Shown here one piece after another: positions 38,501-46,641 of a stretch of 64,000 bases of DNA. The stretch covers positions 2,757,501-2,821,500 of the forward strand of contig NZ_CP022684.1 of assembly GCF_002863865.1 (NCBI RefSeq), read 5' to 3'. Numbering within the stretch: position 1 is the stretch's first letter; the number at the start of each line of letters is the position of its first letter. The translations under genes and the position numbers were made by a program. The notes beneath the pieces were generated by a model, which saw only the letters and a list, made by a program, of their open reading frames with translations, was not told the DNA's origin and did no database searches. This DNA is from Ketobacter alkanivorans. GTDB taxonomy: Bacteria > Pseudomonadota > Gammaproteobacteria > Pseudomonadales > Ketobacteraceae.

Positions 38501-41500
38501 GGGGATCAAGCCGCTGGGCCAGCCGCTGCATGCGCTCTTCTTGCCGTTGGCGCAGGCGCAACAGTTGGGGCATGAGCTGGTCGCGACGCTCGGGATGCTC
38601 CCGCAGTTCCCGTTCCACCCGGTTGAGTTCCTGATCCTGAAAGGTGCGGGTGAAGCGCACTTGATCGGCGCTGGACGGGCGGCTGCCGCGACTGGCGCGA
38701 CTGAATTCGTAGGCTTGCTGGGCGGCGAGGGCGTCTTCATTTTTCCAGCCGCCACGCACTACTTGTTGGACGTAGTCGCGCACGCCCTCATCTACGGGCA
38801 CCAGTCGCGGGTGTTCGCCACCGCCGTGGGGGCCGCCGTGGCCGGGTTGGTGTTGCAGAATTGGCGCGGTGGCTTCGCGTATGAAGATTTCGCGGGCGGC
38901 CTCCAGATCGTTGGGATCGGCGGTGTCGGTGGGGCGTCGGTGATGGCTGGCGAAGTCCAGCATGGCGTCGTCGGTGAGCTGCTGTACCTGTTCATCGGTG
39001 ATGAAGGTGGAGCCCTGGGTGCGGATCAGTTCTTCCCGCGCCAGTTGTTCGATGTTCTGCACCGACTGGTAGATGTGGTCGCTGCTGCGGCCACGGGCTT
39101 CCCGCAGGCTGGCGTCCATGCGGGCGGACAGCACCATGCCCAGGTCGCCGCGAATGTAGCCTTCGTTCATACGGTCGGTGGTGCTGCGAGTGAACAGGGT
39201 GGTCCAGCTGTTGTTCATGTCGGAAATCAGGCTGTCGATGCGCTCGCTGCCAGCGGCATCGCGCTCGGTCTGGTGCCAGCCCTGAACCAGTGATTCCCGC
39301 GCGAAGGAGTTCATGCCGAATACGGTGAGGGTATCCCGCAGGGCGCTTTCCCGTGCGTCGGCTCGAGTGGAGGCGTTGGCGCTGAACATGCCCCGTGCCC
39401 GTTGCGCCTGGGTTTCGCTCAGGCATTCGTCGAAGCGGTCGAACAGGTCGCCTTTATGGGCGACGTTTTCAAAATAGTAGCGCAGGGCCGGCTGGCCAGG
39501 CCATTGCAGGTCACCGAAGGCGGCGAAGACTTCATCGTCGTCGGCATCAGAGTACACCAGATAGCCCACGGTGAGGGGGGTGGTGGCCCCGAGGGTGAGC
39601 ACGTTCAAGACCACCAGTCCGGTGGTGGTGTCGGTGTCGGGTTTGGTGAGTTCGGCATCGAGGGTTTGTGAGCGGGTGCTGAGATCATCGTCGAGGCGGC
39701 TGGTGATCTGCATGAAGACGCTGCCACGGCCGCTGCTCATGTTCTCTTCGTAGTCGGCCACGGCGCTGAAGTAGCCTTGCCCGGCGCTGTCGATGGCGTT
39801 GTTTAACGAGCCGCAGAAGCTGCGCAGCAGATTGGCTAATGCACCGTTGCCGTCGCCGCGGGTGGCGAGAATTTGTTCGGCCATGCGGGTGGCGTAGTCG
39901 CGGGTGCCCCGGATGCGGGCCCAGCCGCCTTCGCTCATGACGCCGGTGACCTGATAGCTGTACATATCAAAATCGAAGCGGGTGGCGGTGACCACGTCGG
40001 ATACGCTTTCCAGGCTTTTGTCGGTGCTCTCCCCCAGGGCATTCATTTGTTTGCGCTTGGCGTTTTGTGCCTGTTGCAGGGTTTGTGCGGCCTGCTCGGC
40101 CATGGCGGCGTATTGTTGATCCGGCAGGTTGCGGGCGCTTTGCCAGGCGGCTTTCAGTTGTGGCCCCAGTTCATCGTGGTTGAGGAATTGTCCGACGGGC
40201 AACAGGGCGGCCACCCGCGACACCAGCTCGGGGTAGGCCAGGGCCAGTGAGGCGGCGGTGTTGTCCATCATGCGCTGGGTCAGTTCGCCCTGATCGCGAA
40301 AGCCTTTGGCGGCTTTGCTGCCGGCTTTTTGCAGGCCTTCCACCAGCTTGGGTTGCAGTTCGTCCTCAAGGTGTTTGATGACGCCGTCGTATTTGTCCAC
40401 CAGGGTGTTGCCGTGCTCCCCTAGCGATTCGGCCAAGTTGTGGCGATCGTCTTCGATCTGGAAGGTCATGGCCTCCCGCGCGCGGCGTCGCTGGTCGGCA
40501 AAGCCATCGGCCATGGGGGTGGTGAGGCGCAGGGCGTAGTTGGTGAACTGGCCGCGAAAGCTGTCCAGGGAGCGGGCCTGGCTGGTGAGGTTGCGCTCGA
40601 TGTTGGTGTTGGTCTGCCGGTGCTGGGCGGTGAGCACTGGGGTGATGCGGTCGGCGTGGTAGAAGCCTTGGGCATTGCTGTTGGCCATGGTCTGCACCTG
40701 GCGGGTGAGATCGCTTTGGGCCGTGGCCAGGCTTTTGCGCGGGCCGGGGGGGACGGTGGACTGGTTGGCTTCGCCATCGCCACTGCTTTCGGGCACCGGC
40801 GGCGGGTTGGGGCCGTAGGCGGGGGGGGTGATGTGGTAGGCCTCGCCGTTGGTGTTGATGTTGAGGATGTTGGTTTGGGCGGCCAGCAGGTAGGGGGTGA
40901 ATTCCTGTTGCAGTTCCAGGTGATATTGTCCCAGTTCCTGTTGGTTGTTGAACAGTTCGTCGTGAACGGCCTGCTCCCCCTGTTTGCGGCCTTCGGTGAG
41001 TTCATCGCCGGTGCGCAGGGTGTGGGTGGAGAGGTGCTCCAGTTGCGCGTCAATGGCGGCGGTGAGTTCCTGTTTGGCGGTGGTGACGGCGTCGCGAATG
41101 CGGCGGATACAGCCGCCGGTGAAGGCGAGGATGTCGCGGGCGATTTCGTTGAATGAACTGCGGGTATCACGGGCCAGGTTATTGGTGCGCCATACGATTT
41201 GGCGCTGGCTGTCGCGGGCGGCGTCCACCACCCGCAGTACGGCCTGCTGGATTTTGGCGTGGTGCATCTCCGGGGGCGAGCCGGTGCGCTGACGAATGTC
41301 GCCGCTGCGTTTGAGGGCTTCTTTCGGCGGCGCGGGTACGCGCGGAGCTACGATATAGCCGGTGCGGGCGATGACAGGCTCCGGTAGAGGAGTTTCTTTT
41401 TCTTCTGCGCCGCCCTCGCGATTTTGCTGTTGCACGGTGTCCTGGGATTGATCGCCGCTTTCATCGCCGCTTTGTTCGGGCGTACACATGAGGGCGTCGC

Positions 41501-41897
41501 CATCGGTGCTGGCCCCGCCGGTGGGCGCGCTGCCATCAGCGGAGGTACTGTCGGTTGCGCTGTCGTCACCGCTATCACCGGCTGTGTCGGTGGAGGCATC
41601 CGCTGTGCTGTCACCTTCGGAGGGGCTTGTGGGGTTGGCGTCGCGGGTGGCTGTGGGGTCAATGGCAGCGTCGCTGCTGGGGGTGGCATCCTGGATGTGG
41701 CTCCAGCTGCTGTAGTCCAGGGTGGGATCATCCAGACTGTAATCGGTGCTCATGTAGCGGGGCACCGAGCACAGGGGCAACTCCTCCCGCGAGTAGGATT
41801 GGGTGGGCTCGACGCTGGGGCGACTGCGACGCAGGGATTCGCTGCTGCCGGGTTCGTCAGCGCTGGATCGGCGGCGGGTGAGGGTGTGGTCGTTCAC
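32565..41897 (-). CDS. 3110-residue multidomain protein, predicted CIS-delivered toxin
   Basis: The start is GTG 41897. Approximate layout: residues 1-200 disordered, rich in Ser/Thr/Asp/Pro; 205-760 helical, Gln-rich; an annexin-like repeat at 1198-1260 (GTGTNDDLL... with Glu 38 residues after the GTGT box, the type II calcium-site spacing); two adjacent hydrophobic helices at 1434-1474, then an Ala/Gly-rich stretch; four degenerate 85-98-residue repeats at 1746-2082; EEGIHALQ near 2155; helical region to about 2650; GTGFDQVW...VEAKG (2755-2785), fitting PD-(D/E)XK nucleases; and VQGSALRSPDAKDVDIAVFID (2999-3019) with IDLSLM later, fitting a nucleotidyltransferase. No secretion signal. Last large gene of the injection-system locus, so delivery by it is inferred. 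The reading frame is intact throughout 9.3 kb. Confidence 0.8.
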   Translation of the reverse strand: MNDHTLTRRRSSADEPGSSESLRRSRPSVEPTQSYSREELPLCSVPRYMSTDYSLDDPTLDYSSWSHIQDATPSSDAAIDPTATRDANPTSPSEGDSTADASTDTAGDSGDDSATDSTSADGSAPTGGASTDGDALMCTPEQSGDESGDQSQDTVQQQNREGGAEEKETPLPEPVIARTGYIVAPRVPAPPKEALKRSGDIRQRTGSPPEMHHAKIQQAVLRVVDAARDSQRQIVWRTNNLARDTRSSFNEIARDILAFTGGCIRRIRDAVTTAKQELTAAIDAQLEHLSTHTLRTGDELTEGRKQGEQAVHDELFNNQQELGQYHLELQQEFTPYLLAAQTNILNINTNGEAYHITPPAYGPNPPPVPESSGDGEANQSTVPPGPRKSLATAQSDLTRQVQTMANSNAQGFYHADRITPVLTAQHRQTNTNIERNLTSQARSLDSFRGQFTNYALRLTTPMADGFADQRRRAREAMTFQIEDDRHNLAESLGEHGNTLVDKYDGVIKHLEDELQPKLVEGLQKAGSKAAKGFRDQGELTQRMMDNTAASLALAYPELVSRVAALLPVGQFLNHDELGPQLKAAWQSARNLPDQQYAAMAEQAAQTLQQAQNAKRKQMNALGESTDKSLESVSDVVTATRFDFDMYSYQVTGVMSEGGWARIRGTRDYATRMAEQILATRGDGNGALANLLRSFCGSLNNAIDSAGQGYFSAVADYEENMSSGRGSVFMQITSRLDDDLSTRSQTLDAELTKPDTDTTTGLVVLNVLTLGATTPLTVGYLVYSDADDDEVFAAFGDLQWPGQPALRYYFENVAHKGDLFDRFDECLSETQAQRARGMFSANASTRADARESALRDTLTVFGMNSFARESLVQGWHQTERDAAGSERIDSLISDMNNSWTTLFTRSTTDRMNEGYIRGDLGMVLSARMDASLREARGRSSDHIYQSVQNIEQLAREELIRTQGSTFITDEQVQQLTDDAMLDFASHHRRPTDTADPNDLEAAREIFIREATAPILQHQPGHGGPHGGGEHPRLVPVDEGVRDYVQQVVRGGWKNEDALAAQQAYEFSRASRGSRPSSADQVRFTRTFQDQELNRVERELREHPERRDQLMPQLLRLRQRQEERMQRLAQRLDPPATQEQIDTAGGATQYMAQRTARLFSGGEDYQTGLASGTERSADQEDAQYGYELITQGRASLTAGVRLATRGTGTNDDLLRMSFQDRTKAETAQTRADWESRYGESMDAMLGIERHRGMSGGEFALGLVTNPVGTLMFGNVTEVSGDLANEIEVLARGNPETDQDYIELAALRFQHQRRQGTGFLARLTMSSTDEARTIDAEQTGMAAELLAEAHRQRALRLQQDPNATPDDFPLPSSHDAVFGSDGRINPRIAALVFQKQNRGDRLTEPRYTGDRNGLLTRSMRVEQAATRYQMEIDRQEQLWLAGITALAIAATLILMAFGVGFVLASVIVALGAGLLTIAVKSGMRGERYGWEESATDMANTAIEVAAAGAGGAIAGGLGKSGMVVGRLARFGEAINSTFGRVGGAMVREAITGAASSAAQTAIQDGTYDDGPGAAFGRILSGGLKGAAISAVSAGVSESLGNRLNRSLVGQLDNPASTSRLARLGSGLGPTGRNMLKEGVSEGLGGIAGEAMGIYIEISSGQYKGSLHDALQRMGQAGLKDMIRSGGRAGLSGRHRARYNELAAAARDNPHLTQQDLQALRAASMAAGEPPRSLEEIRQQIRLDQANLALLPPEMQRLARGMDSSSLARLAELLHGGRLGQGGDTRLDLFADLSEKNPHLDFGALRQQMELNTQRMRNEQDDASSRAFEATAKPLRDQITADLPGPVRDALADIPVRGLEHLPASELPKVARMLAKGTLSHRDAEALVRAAQKQNPDLDAIGFLKNLNSAVQSARMAQDAHTRLLAKQRAAVLEDVPMAAVGVFARLPEDAISTVRAAMDAGTLPAPHRFDELLRQAQAIDPSLDRNQFKQNLQQAVDNAQQRQQTQKAADRAQRQLHMTNVPEHLRGTLSVLPDAALVELHLRQMEGSISPAERLRLEQAALRENPDLDLKSFNKALDDAIQQGTPIRPSADQEQQLRREMQAAVPAEQRSKVANVPILILPDAAFARYARSDSGNAVTVILHGKPVVILRQGADPKVLREEGIHALQAQDPKWAKHIGSLDETRLSRWEDLPLDMQLALYRNKLELEIDAHDRMVDDLANQLLRSDDPTQQQRLRVELELAQRTLKNLENRLGEVDAITPLQRLQIRAGLRPTPQYLLQPARLFNKARDDLSALIKQGVSDNNADARRALRHLTGLSNREVNRLLALGLDPVQLRSILKSGGTDANVTRANVRQLLALARQLPEAQRSATLSQLMNKQDYLSLLPKLGASARLMGNDPVAAQKIADAILGLPAHRNTHADALHNLLHRASPDQRQQIADLLDNLGPGSRSSLLLQSQQLLRALESMPATAQRQTVIEYILSGFSSREPADHAKDIRAAVRAVDSAGGMSPALIQRFADSISNKQPMSGGDAYRIHLEDKLGQWGDFRTAPESKHFAHLLEQEMGHLPKEQMAALADLHPWFRHIVASEFFQNRLKQSGNSEADEQALLLRELIGIGIGKRTDISTHDALRSILSVTRQYAAGSGREPDFDARVAAELTRMGIDPSSIRHDQHDVSPQLHLENLIRQRIEYQAMVDMADDFAKRRFPNWATDDTANKNMREYRNELQAGLKQKVTETSGEIAATHALMGDPRFHGMTLLRGFEAGTGFDQVWVRKQNGIIVDILIVEAKGHRATLGDPQKGKQMGPAWIMNTVREMLMRGDDGTATLILEAIRTGYPPIRGVVIQADEHGNPGTIKAAPGADADSFTYKNDALFRANSAAPAGTQPLRTPADLAAGIQQRISAQTNAEFEFRYDQAEVTDIVSHGRSLGLTDTDIGDLMFTGSRVKKPIASAELMQQMSNYIHIVRAQGFPFRFDSITDFVNFSTDLKTLLLRYGLPVDDLRVQGSALRSPDAKDVDIAVFIDPVRFKELTDAMLQGLRSRAKPHVASSMSAEMRKQIEQGRINSYYFDRIGDRTFNQELRDLAKHLSGSDSIDLSLMLKGRDFDISPFQKIS
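35650..36660 (-). repeat. Degenerate 85-98-residue protein repeats within the giant protein
   Basis: Four copies share the pattern LP...L..V...(M)..GTL...........NPDLD...F...L..A. The NPxLD boxes (NPHLDF, NPDLDA, DPSLDR, NPDLDL) lie near 36515, 36220, 35960 and 35705, giving steps of about 98, 86 and 85 residues. The copies are diverged in sequence and not DNA-level duplicates. Confidence 0.55.
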
Positions 41898-41918
41898 GAA
41901 TCAGGCTCGATTAACGCG

Positions 41919-42881
41919 TTAATGCACGCTGCTGCCGTAGGTCTGCTTTTCCAGCGCCGCCGACACCAGTCGATAGGCTTTGGGCAGCCAGATCCAGTGG
42001 TCTTCCACCCACACCAGGCCATCGTAATGAGCGCCGCCTTTGGGCAGCAGTTGGCCGGGCTGGTCGTGGCAGCGCCAGGTGAGCCAGATCCATTGGGGTT
42101 GCAGCCAGCCTGCAATGTTGCGGTAGCCGCGGGGGAATTTGTCGCTCAGTTCGTTGGGCCAGCGCAGTAACCCGGCGTTGGCGGCGGTGATGGCCACCTG
42201 ATCATAGTCGGCTCCAGGGTCGGCGGTGGGGGCGCTGGCGTAGAGCTGGTCGACCTCGGGGATCATGGCAGCGGCGATGGCGGGGTCGAACAGTTTGTGC
42301 AGATCCTGGGGGCTGGGTTTGAGCTGGCGGGTGTAGAGGGGGTTATCCAGTTCGCGGATGATGTCCTCGGCCACTTCCGCCAGCAGGCGCAGATTGATGA
42401 GCAGGGATTCCCGCGAATCGAGGATTTTCTGCAGCCGTTCATCCAGTTTGCGGCCCTGCTGCGCCACGCTGTGGTCGGGGTCGTGGCGCAGGCGATGGGC
42501 CTGGGGGATGAGGTCGAGGCGTTCGGTTTCGCGGGCCGCCCAGATGCCCAGCAGGCGCTGGCGCGGTTCGCTGGCGAACAGCAGGTCGTCCACATCCCGC
42601 TCCTGCAACAGGGGCAGGCTTTCTGACAGTAAGCCACGCATGGCGGGGGGCAGGGTGGCCACGTCCAGTACCCGCAGGCGAGCGATGGGGTTGAAGCTGT
42701 AGATAAGCACGGGTTTGCGCCCGCCCCAGGTCCAACTGGCGAATTCAGGCTCCCCGGACAGCAGCGGGTTCTGGCCGGTCTCGGCGGGCTGCCAGCCCAG
42801 GTGCTGCAGGGTGGAGGCGATCTGCTGGAAGGGTACGTCGGGCTGCACCAGCAGGGTCTGACCCAGTTCGTAATCCATCAT
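41919..42881 (-). CDS. Uncharacterised CIS-locus protein between AAA ATPase and giant protein
   Basis: The 320-residue protein from ATG 42881 begins MMDYELGQTLLVQPDVPFQQ; this ATG overlaps the ATPase stop (ATGATG), so the earlier ATG at 42938 is not used. No membrane helix. It contains a helical middle (DERLQKILDSRESLLINLRLLAEV) and Trp-rich C-terminal strands (GWLQPQWIWLTWRC, WVEDHWIWLPKAYRL). No family recognised. Translational coupling to the ATPase and position before the giant toxin make a cargo-loading or chaperone role possible. Confidence 0.65.
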   Translation of the reverse strand: MMDYELGQTLLVQPDVPFQQIASTLQHLGWQPAETGQNPLLSGEPEFASWTWGGRKPVLIYSFNPIARLRVLDVATLPPAMRGLLSESLPLLQERDVDDLLFASEPRQRLLGIWAARETERLDLIPQAHRLRHDPDHSVAQQGRKLDERLQKILDSRESLLINLRLLAEVAEDIIRELDNPLYTRQLKPSPQDLHKLFDPAIAAAMIPEVDQLYASAPTADPGADYDQVAITAANAGLLRWPNELSDKFPRGYRNIAGWLQPQWIWLTWRCHDQPGQLLPKGGAHYDGLVWVEDHWIWLPKAYRLVSAALEKQTYGSSVH

Positions 42882-45001
42882 GGGGTTGGCTCCGGTTGGT
42901 GTTGATTGGGGGTGGGTTGGGTGTCGTTTGCATGCCAATTGCGCAGCAGGTTGAGTTTGCCCGGCAGCTCCCGCCCCAGTTTGCGGTATTCCGCCAGCAG
43001 GCCCACCAGCAGGTCGGCGGCGGTGATGGGGTTGTGGTTGGCATTGACCGCCGCCGCCAACACCACGTTGCGCAGTTGGCCGCCGCAGAAATCGCAGTAA
43101 CTGGCCAGCAGGCGGTAGATGTCGTCACCGGGGCCGCGCTCCCCCAGATGGCTGCGCCACAGTTGCAGGCGTTCTTCAAAGCCGGGGATGGGGAACTCCA
43201 CAATCAGATCCAGCCGCCGGGTGAAGGCCGCGTCGATGCGCTCCCGGTTGTTGGAGGTGAGGATGACGATGCCGGGGTGGTTTTCGATGCGGGTGAGCAG
43301 GAAGTGGGTGAGCATGTTGGCGAAGCGCTCGCCGGTTTCTTTGCCTTCGCTGCGTTTGCCGAACAGGGAATCCGCTTCGTCGAACAGCAGCACCACGTCG
43401 CTGGCGGCGGCCATGTCGAGCACGGCGGACAGGTTCTTTTCCGACTCTCCGATGTATTTGTTCATCACCGCTGAGAGGTCGACCCGATACAGGGGGGAGC
43501 CCAGCTGGGTGGCGATGTAGCTGGCGGCCAGGGTCTTGCCGGTGCCGCTTTCGCCGATGAACAGGGCGCGCACCCCGGCGGTGAAGGTTTGCTGCAGGGT
43601 GGCCCCCAACCCTTGCCAGAGGGATTCCCGTTGTTGCGCCCGCTGGATCAGGCGCTGCAGTTCGGTGTCCACCAGGGGCGGCAACACGATGGCGGCGCGA
43701 TCCACCTGCCGGGGCTCCGGCTGGGCCAGCAGGCGCAGCCGTTCGGACCCCAGTTGCTGGCGGGCCTGGGTAACGTGGTGTAGGGCCAGCGGGGTGTTGT
43801 CGCGCTGGGCCAGCAGCTGGGCCGAGGCGGCGAGGCTTGCGATGGTGGGGCCGCTGAGCAGGGCGTTTCGGGCGCAGTGGGCGGCCAGCTCGGGGCAGCC
43901 TGCTTGCTGTGCCCAGATGGACTGACGCTGGCGTTGATCCGGCAGGGGCATCACCAGTTCCAGACATTGGCTGTCGCCCAAACGGCCATCTGCAGCACCT
44001 TCTACCGCGCCGTCGCTGCCCAGCAGGATGACCTGGGGCTGGGGCCTGGTGGCGGAGGCCGGGGTGTGTGCATTGGGGTGCCAGACTTCGCCGGGGCCCA
44101 GTTTGGGCTCCAGCACCGGCAGCCAATGGGCGTAGCGACAGGCCAGGGGCAGGGCCGGATCCTGTTGCCAGCGTGCCAGGGGGATGCCGATGGCCTGCAA
44201 GCTCAGCGCGCGGGCCAGCGCCTGGGCCAGTTGGCGGCGGCCGCTGTGGGGATGGCCCCGTAACACCAGGGTGTGGGCGCTGCCCTGTTGCAGCAATGCT
44301 GCCAGCACCGGCAGTTGTTGCTGCAAGGCGTCGGGCAGGAGCGTGAGATCGCCATCCCTGAGCAGGTCGCAGTCCTCCCAGCCATTAGCCTGACCCAACA
44401 GCACCGACCAGTAGGCGGCAGGCAGTGACAGGCTTTGCAGCGGCAAGGGTAAGGCAGTCTGAGGCGAGTCGTGATTGCCCTGCCGCTGGATCAGCCCGGC
44501 GCGGATCAAAGGGTGTTGTGGCAGGTTGAGTAATTGGAACGGTTGCTCCGGCTCTGTTTGCAGGCTTTCAAGAATGGCGGCGCACAGATGCAGTGTGGGA
44601 TGGGGGGATGGCGAGGGCGCCTGTAGCTGAGTGATCACCAGCGAGATCACATGGCTGCGCTGGGTTTCTCCCAGCAGTGTCAGCAGAAAGGTATCCATCA
44701 AGTTGAGGCGGTATTCGTGGATCAGCCGCAGCAAGGGTTCGGAGCTGTCCTGGCTGGATGCGCGCTCATCAAAGGTGCGCCACTGCTTTTTCAGCGCCTG
44801 CTGCAGACTGTGCGCCGTGTATTGCTGGCCCCCCAGCAGGGATTGTGCCTCATCTTGCAGCAGGCGCAGTAAGCCGTTGTCTTTGGGCAGGGCCTGTTGC
44901 CAGAAGTGCACCAATCCCAGCCGCACCCAGCCCGCCAGAGCTTGCCACAGGGGGATGGTTGCAGGGCGTGCAGGGTCGGTATGGTGTGGGGGTTGGTTCA
45001 T
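42878..45001 (-). CDS. AAA+ ATPase of the contractile injection system (Afp15-like)
   Basis: The 707-residue protein has an N-terminal helical region and a C-terminal AAA+ module: Walker A GESGTGKTLAA (about 478), pore-loop segment MNKYIGESEKNLSAVLD, Walker B VVLLFDEADSLFGKR (about 530) and sensor/arginine-finger region TSNNRERIDAAFTRRLDL. An ATPase of this family is a hallmark of extracellular CIS loci (Afp15, Pvc15) and is required for particle assembly or cargo loading there. It is not ClpV, lacking its double-ring architecture. It overlaps the genes on both sides by 4 bases. Confidence 0.9.
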   Translation of the reverse strand: MNQPPHHTDPARPATIPLWQALAGWVRLGLVHFWQQALPKDNGLLRLLQDEAQSLLGGQQYTAHSLQQALKKQWRTFDERASSQDSSEPLLRLIHEYRLNLMDTFLLTLLGETQRSHVISLVITQLQAPSPSPHPTLHLCAAILESLQTEPEQPFQLLNLPQHPLIRAGLIQRQGNHDSPQTALPLPLQSLSLPAAYWSVLLGQANGWEDCDLLRDGDLTLLPDALQQQLPVLAALLQQGSAHTLVLRGHPHSGRRQLAQALARALSLQAIGIPLARWQQDPALPLACRYAHWLPVLEPKLGPGEVWHPNAHTPASATRPQPQVILLGSDGAVEGAADGRLGDSQCLELVMPLPDQRQRQSIWAQQAGCPELAAHCARNALLSGPTIASLAASAQLLAQRDNTPLALHHVTQARQQLGSERLRLLAQPEPRQVDRAAIVLPPLVDTELQRLIQRAQQRESLWQGLGATLQQTFTAGVRALFIGESGTGKTLAASYIATQLGSPLYRVDLSAVMNKYIGESEKNLSAVLDMAAASDVVLLFDEADSLFGKRSEGKETGERFANMLTHFLLTRIENHPGIVILTSNNRERIDAAFTRRLDLIVEFPIPGFEERLQLWRSHLGERGPGDDIYRLLASYCDFCGGQLRNVVLAAAVNANHNPITAADLLVGLLAEYRKLGRELPGKLNLLRNWHANDTQPTPNQHQPEPTP

Positions 45002-46641
45002 GACGGTTGCTCATAGTGAAAGTTCACCACCCGACCCAGCCAGGGTAGCCAACCGGGGTTGATGTCCAACCCGGCCAGCCGCACCTCAATGCGCACGTTG
45101 CCGGGGCTGGTGTAAAGATCCACGTGGCTGGGGTTATGGCCAATGGTGGCCGCCAGGGTAAGCAGGCTGGGTTGCCACAGTGGGCCATACCATTGCTGTG
45201 CCAATTGCTGGATGTCATCAGCTTGTGGCAATGGGGGCAGCCGGGCCAGATCGGCGCTGTGTTCCAATCCCAATTGCCTGGCTATGAATGCTGCCAATGG
45301 GTCCGACGCGTCGAAACCCAGTAACTGCGCCACGCGATATAACCAGAGCCAGCCGTTGGGCAAGGTCTGCCAGTAATCCCCCATCAGGGTTTGCAGTTCG
45401 GAACGGTTCAGGAAATTCAATAGATAGAGCACGCCGCCCTGTTGGGTCTCAAATTGATCTGGCAGCGGCTTGGGCGCCGGTGGTTGCAGGCGCAGCTGCT
45501 GTAATGGGTGTTGAGGTTGATGCGACCCGGCTTGCTCGGGCTTGATTTGAGCTTGGGTTTGGCTGTGAGCCGGGCCCGGTGTGGATGCCTCAGGGCCATC
45601 GGATGGCTGGGTGTCGACGCCGGTGGTGGCAAGCGTTGTGGCAGGGGGTGGCTGCGTGCCAGCCTGTTGCTGCGGCGGCTGGCTTTGGGTGGGCGCAGGC
45701 ATATCGGCGTGATCGTTCACCGTTGGCTGAGCGTTGCCATCAACCGGCCCGGTGCGGGTGTCTGGCTGGGTGCCTGCTGTATTGTTGGAAGCCGCGGGTG
45801 CCGCGTGGGTGTGATATTGATGGCTGTGGTTCGCTGCAGCGGCATGGTCAAGGCCATCCCCAAAGGCGGTTGCGCTGGAGGTTGTCTGTGGTGTGGTTGC
45901 GCCGCCGATCTGAGTGAAGACCGCCGCCAGTGCCGCCTGGGGTGCCTGCCACAGCATCAGGGGCAGCCATTCCTGCGCCGCCAGCACACAGGCCAGACGC
46001 ACCCGCAGATCCGTTGCTGGCAGATCCGCTATGGCGCTTGCCCAGCGCTGTTTCAGGGCGGCAGGCAGAGCAAAAGTTGCAGTTGGCGGTGCCGAGGAAG
46101 CGGGCAGTTCAGCGCCCACGGCAATGCGATACCCCTGTTTCCAGTTCAGCTCCCGCAGCAGTTGGGCGGCGTCTTCCGGTTGCAGGGTTTGCCACAGGGT
46201 ACGCAGCATTTGCCGCTGCGCCAGCACAGCGATCACCCCATTCAGGTGGTGCAGATGATCGGCCATTAAACTGGCCACCGCCCGGCCCGCGGCCTGGTTG
46301 AACAGTGGTGCCCAACGTTGCCAATACCAGCGCCGGGGAGCCTGCCCCAATGTCAGATCGATAATCAGGGAGGCCAGCAGCGCCTGCAAATTGGCAAAGC
46401 GCACCACGTTATCCGGGTTGCGGTCGTGCTCGATGCAGTGGCGCGCCTGTTGCAACAGTGTTTGCTTTAAGCGATGGGGTTCGGCACGGGCACGCACCTG
46501 CCGTATCAACACGTATTCATCGCCGTGGGCGTGGGGCCACTGCGCCTGCTGCAATTCGCGGCCAAGCCGTTGCTGAGCTTCTGCCGGGCCGCGCAGATGC
46601 AAGCGGTGAATGTGGATATCCGAAGGCGCTAGCATGGGCAC
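44998..46641 (-). CDS. Uncharacterised conserved CIS-locus protein upstream of the ATPase
   Basis: The 547-residue protein has an N-terminal conserved part (YVLIRQVRARAEPHRLKQTL; WYWQRWAPLFN), a long Gln/Pro/Thr/His-rich linker (about 265-395) and a C-terminal conserved part (GGVLYLLNFLNRSELQTLM and the ending AGLDINPGWLPWLGRVVNFH). This start and end pattern occurs in other CIS loci as I recall it, but I know of no assigned role. It overlaps the ATPase gene by 4 bases, so a joint function is likely. It does not look like the usual tape measure. Confidence 0.7.
   Translation of the reverse strand: MPMLAPSDIHIHRLHLRGPAEAQQRLGRELQQAQWPHAHGDEYVLIRQVRARAEPHRLKQTLLQQARHCIEHDRNPDNVVRFANLQALLASLIIDLTLGQAPRRWYWQRWAPLFNQAAGRAVASLMADHLHHLNGVIAVLAQRQMLRTLWQTLQPEDAAQLLRELNWKQGYRIAVGAELPASSAPPTATFALPAALKQRWASAIADLPATDLRVRLACVLAAQEWLPLMLWQAPQAALAAVFTQIGGATTPQTTSSATAFGDGLDHAAAANHSHQYHTHAAPAASNNTAGTQPDTRTGPVDGNAQPTVNDHADMPAPTQSQPPQQQAGTQPPPATTLATTGVDTQPSDGPEASTPGPAHSQTQAQIKPEQAGSHQPQHPLQQLRLQPPAPKPLPDQFETQQGGVLYLLNFLNRSELQTLMGDYWQTLPNGWLWLYRVAQLLGFDASDPLAAFIARQLGLEHSADLARLPPLPQADDIQQLAQQWYGPLWQPSLLTLAATIGHNPSHVDLYTSPGNVRIEVRLAGLDINPGWLPWLGRVVNFHYEQPS

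Noticed and set aside
37833-39293. A 486-codon open frame on the plus strand opposite the giant gene
   Set aside because: The GC-rich codon use of the minus-strand gene leaves long open frames on the opposite strand. The product is Gly/Val/His-rich and has no family look. Several others (33888-34967 plus, 37169-38755 minus in another frame) have the same origin.
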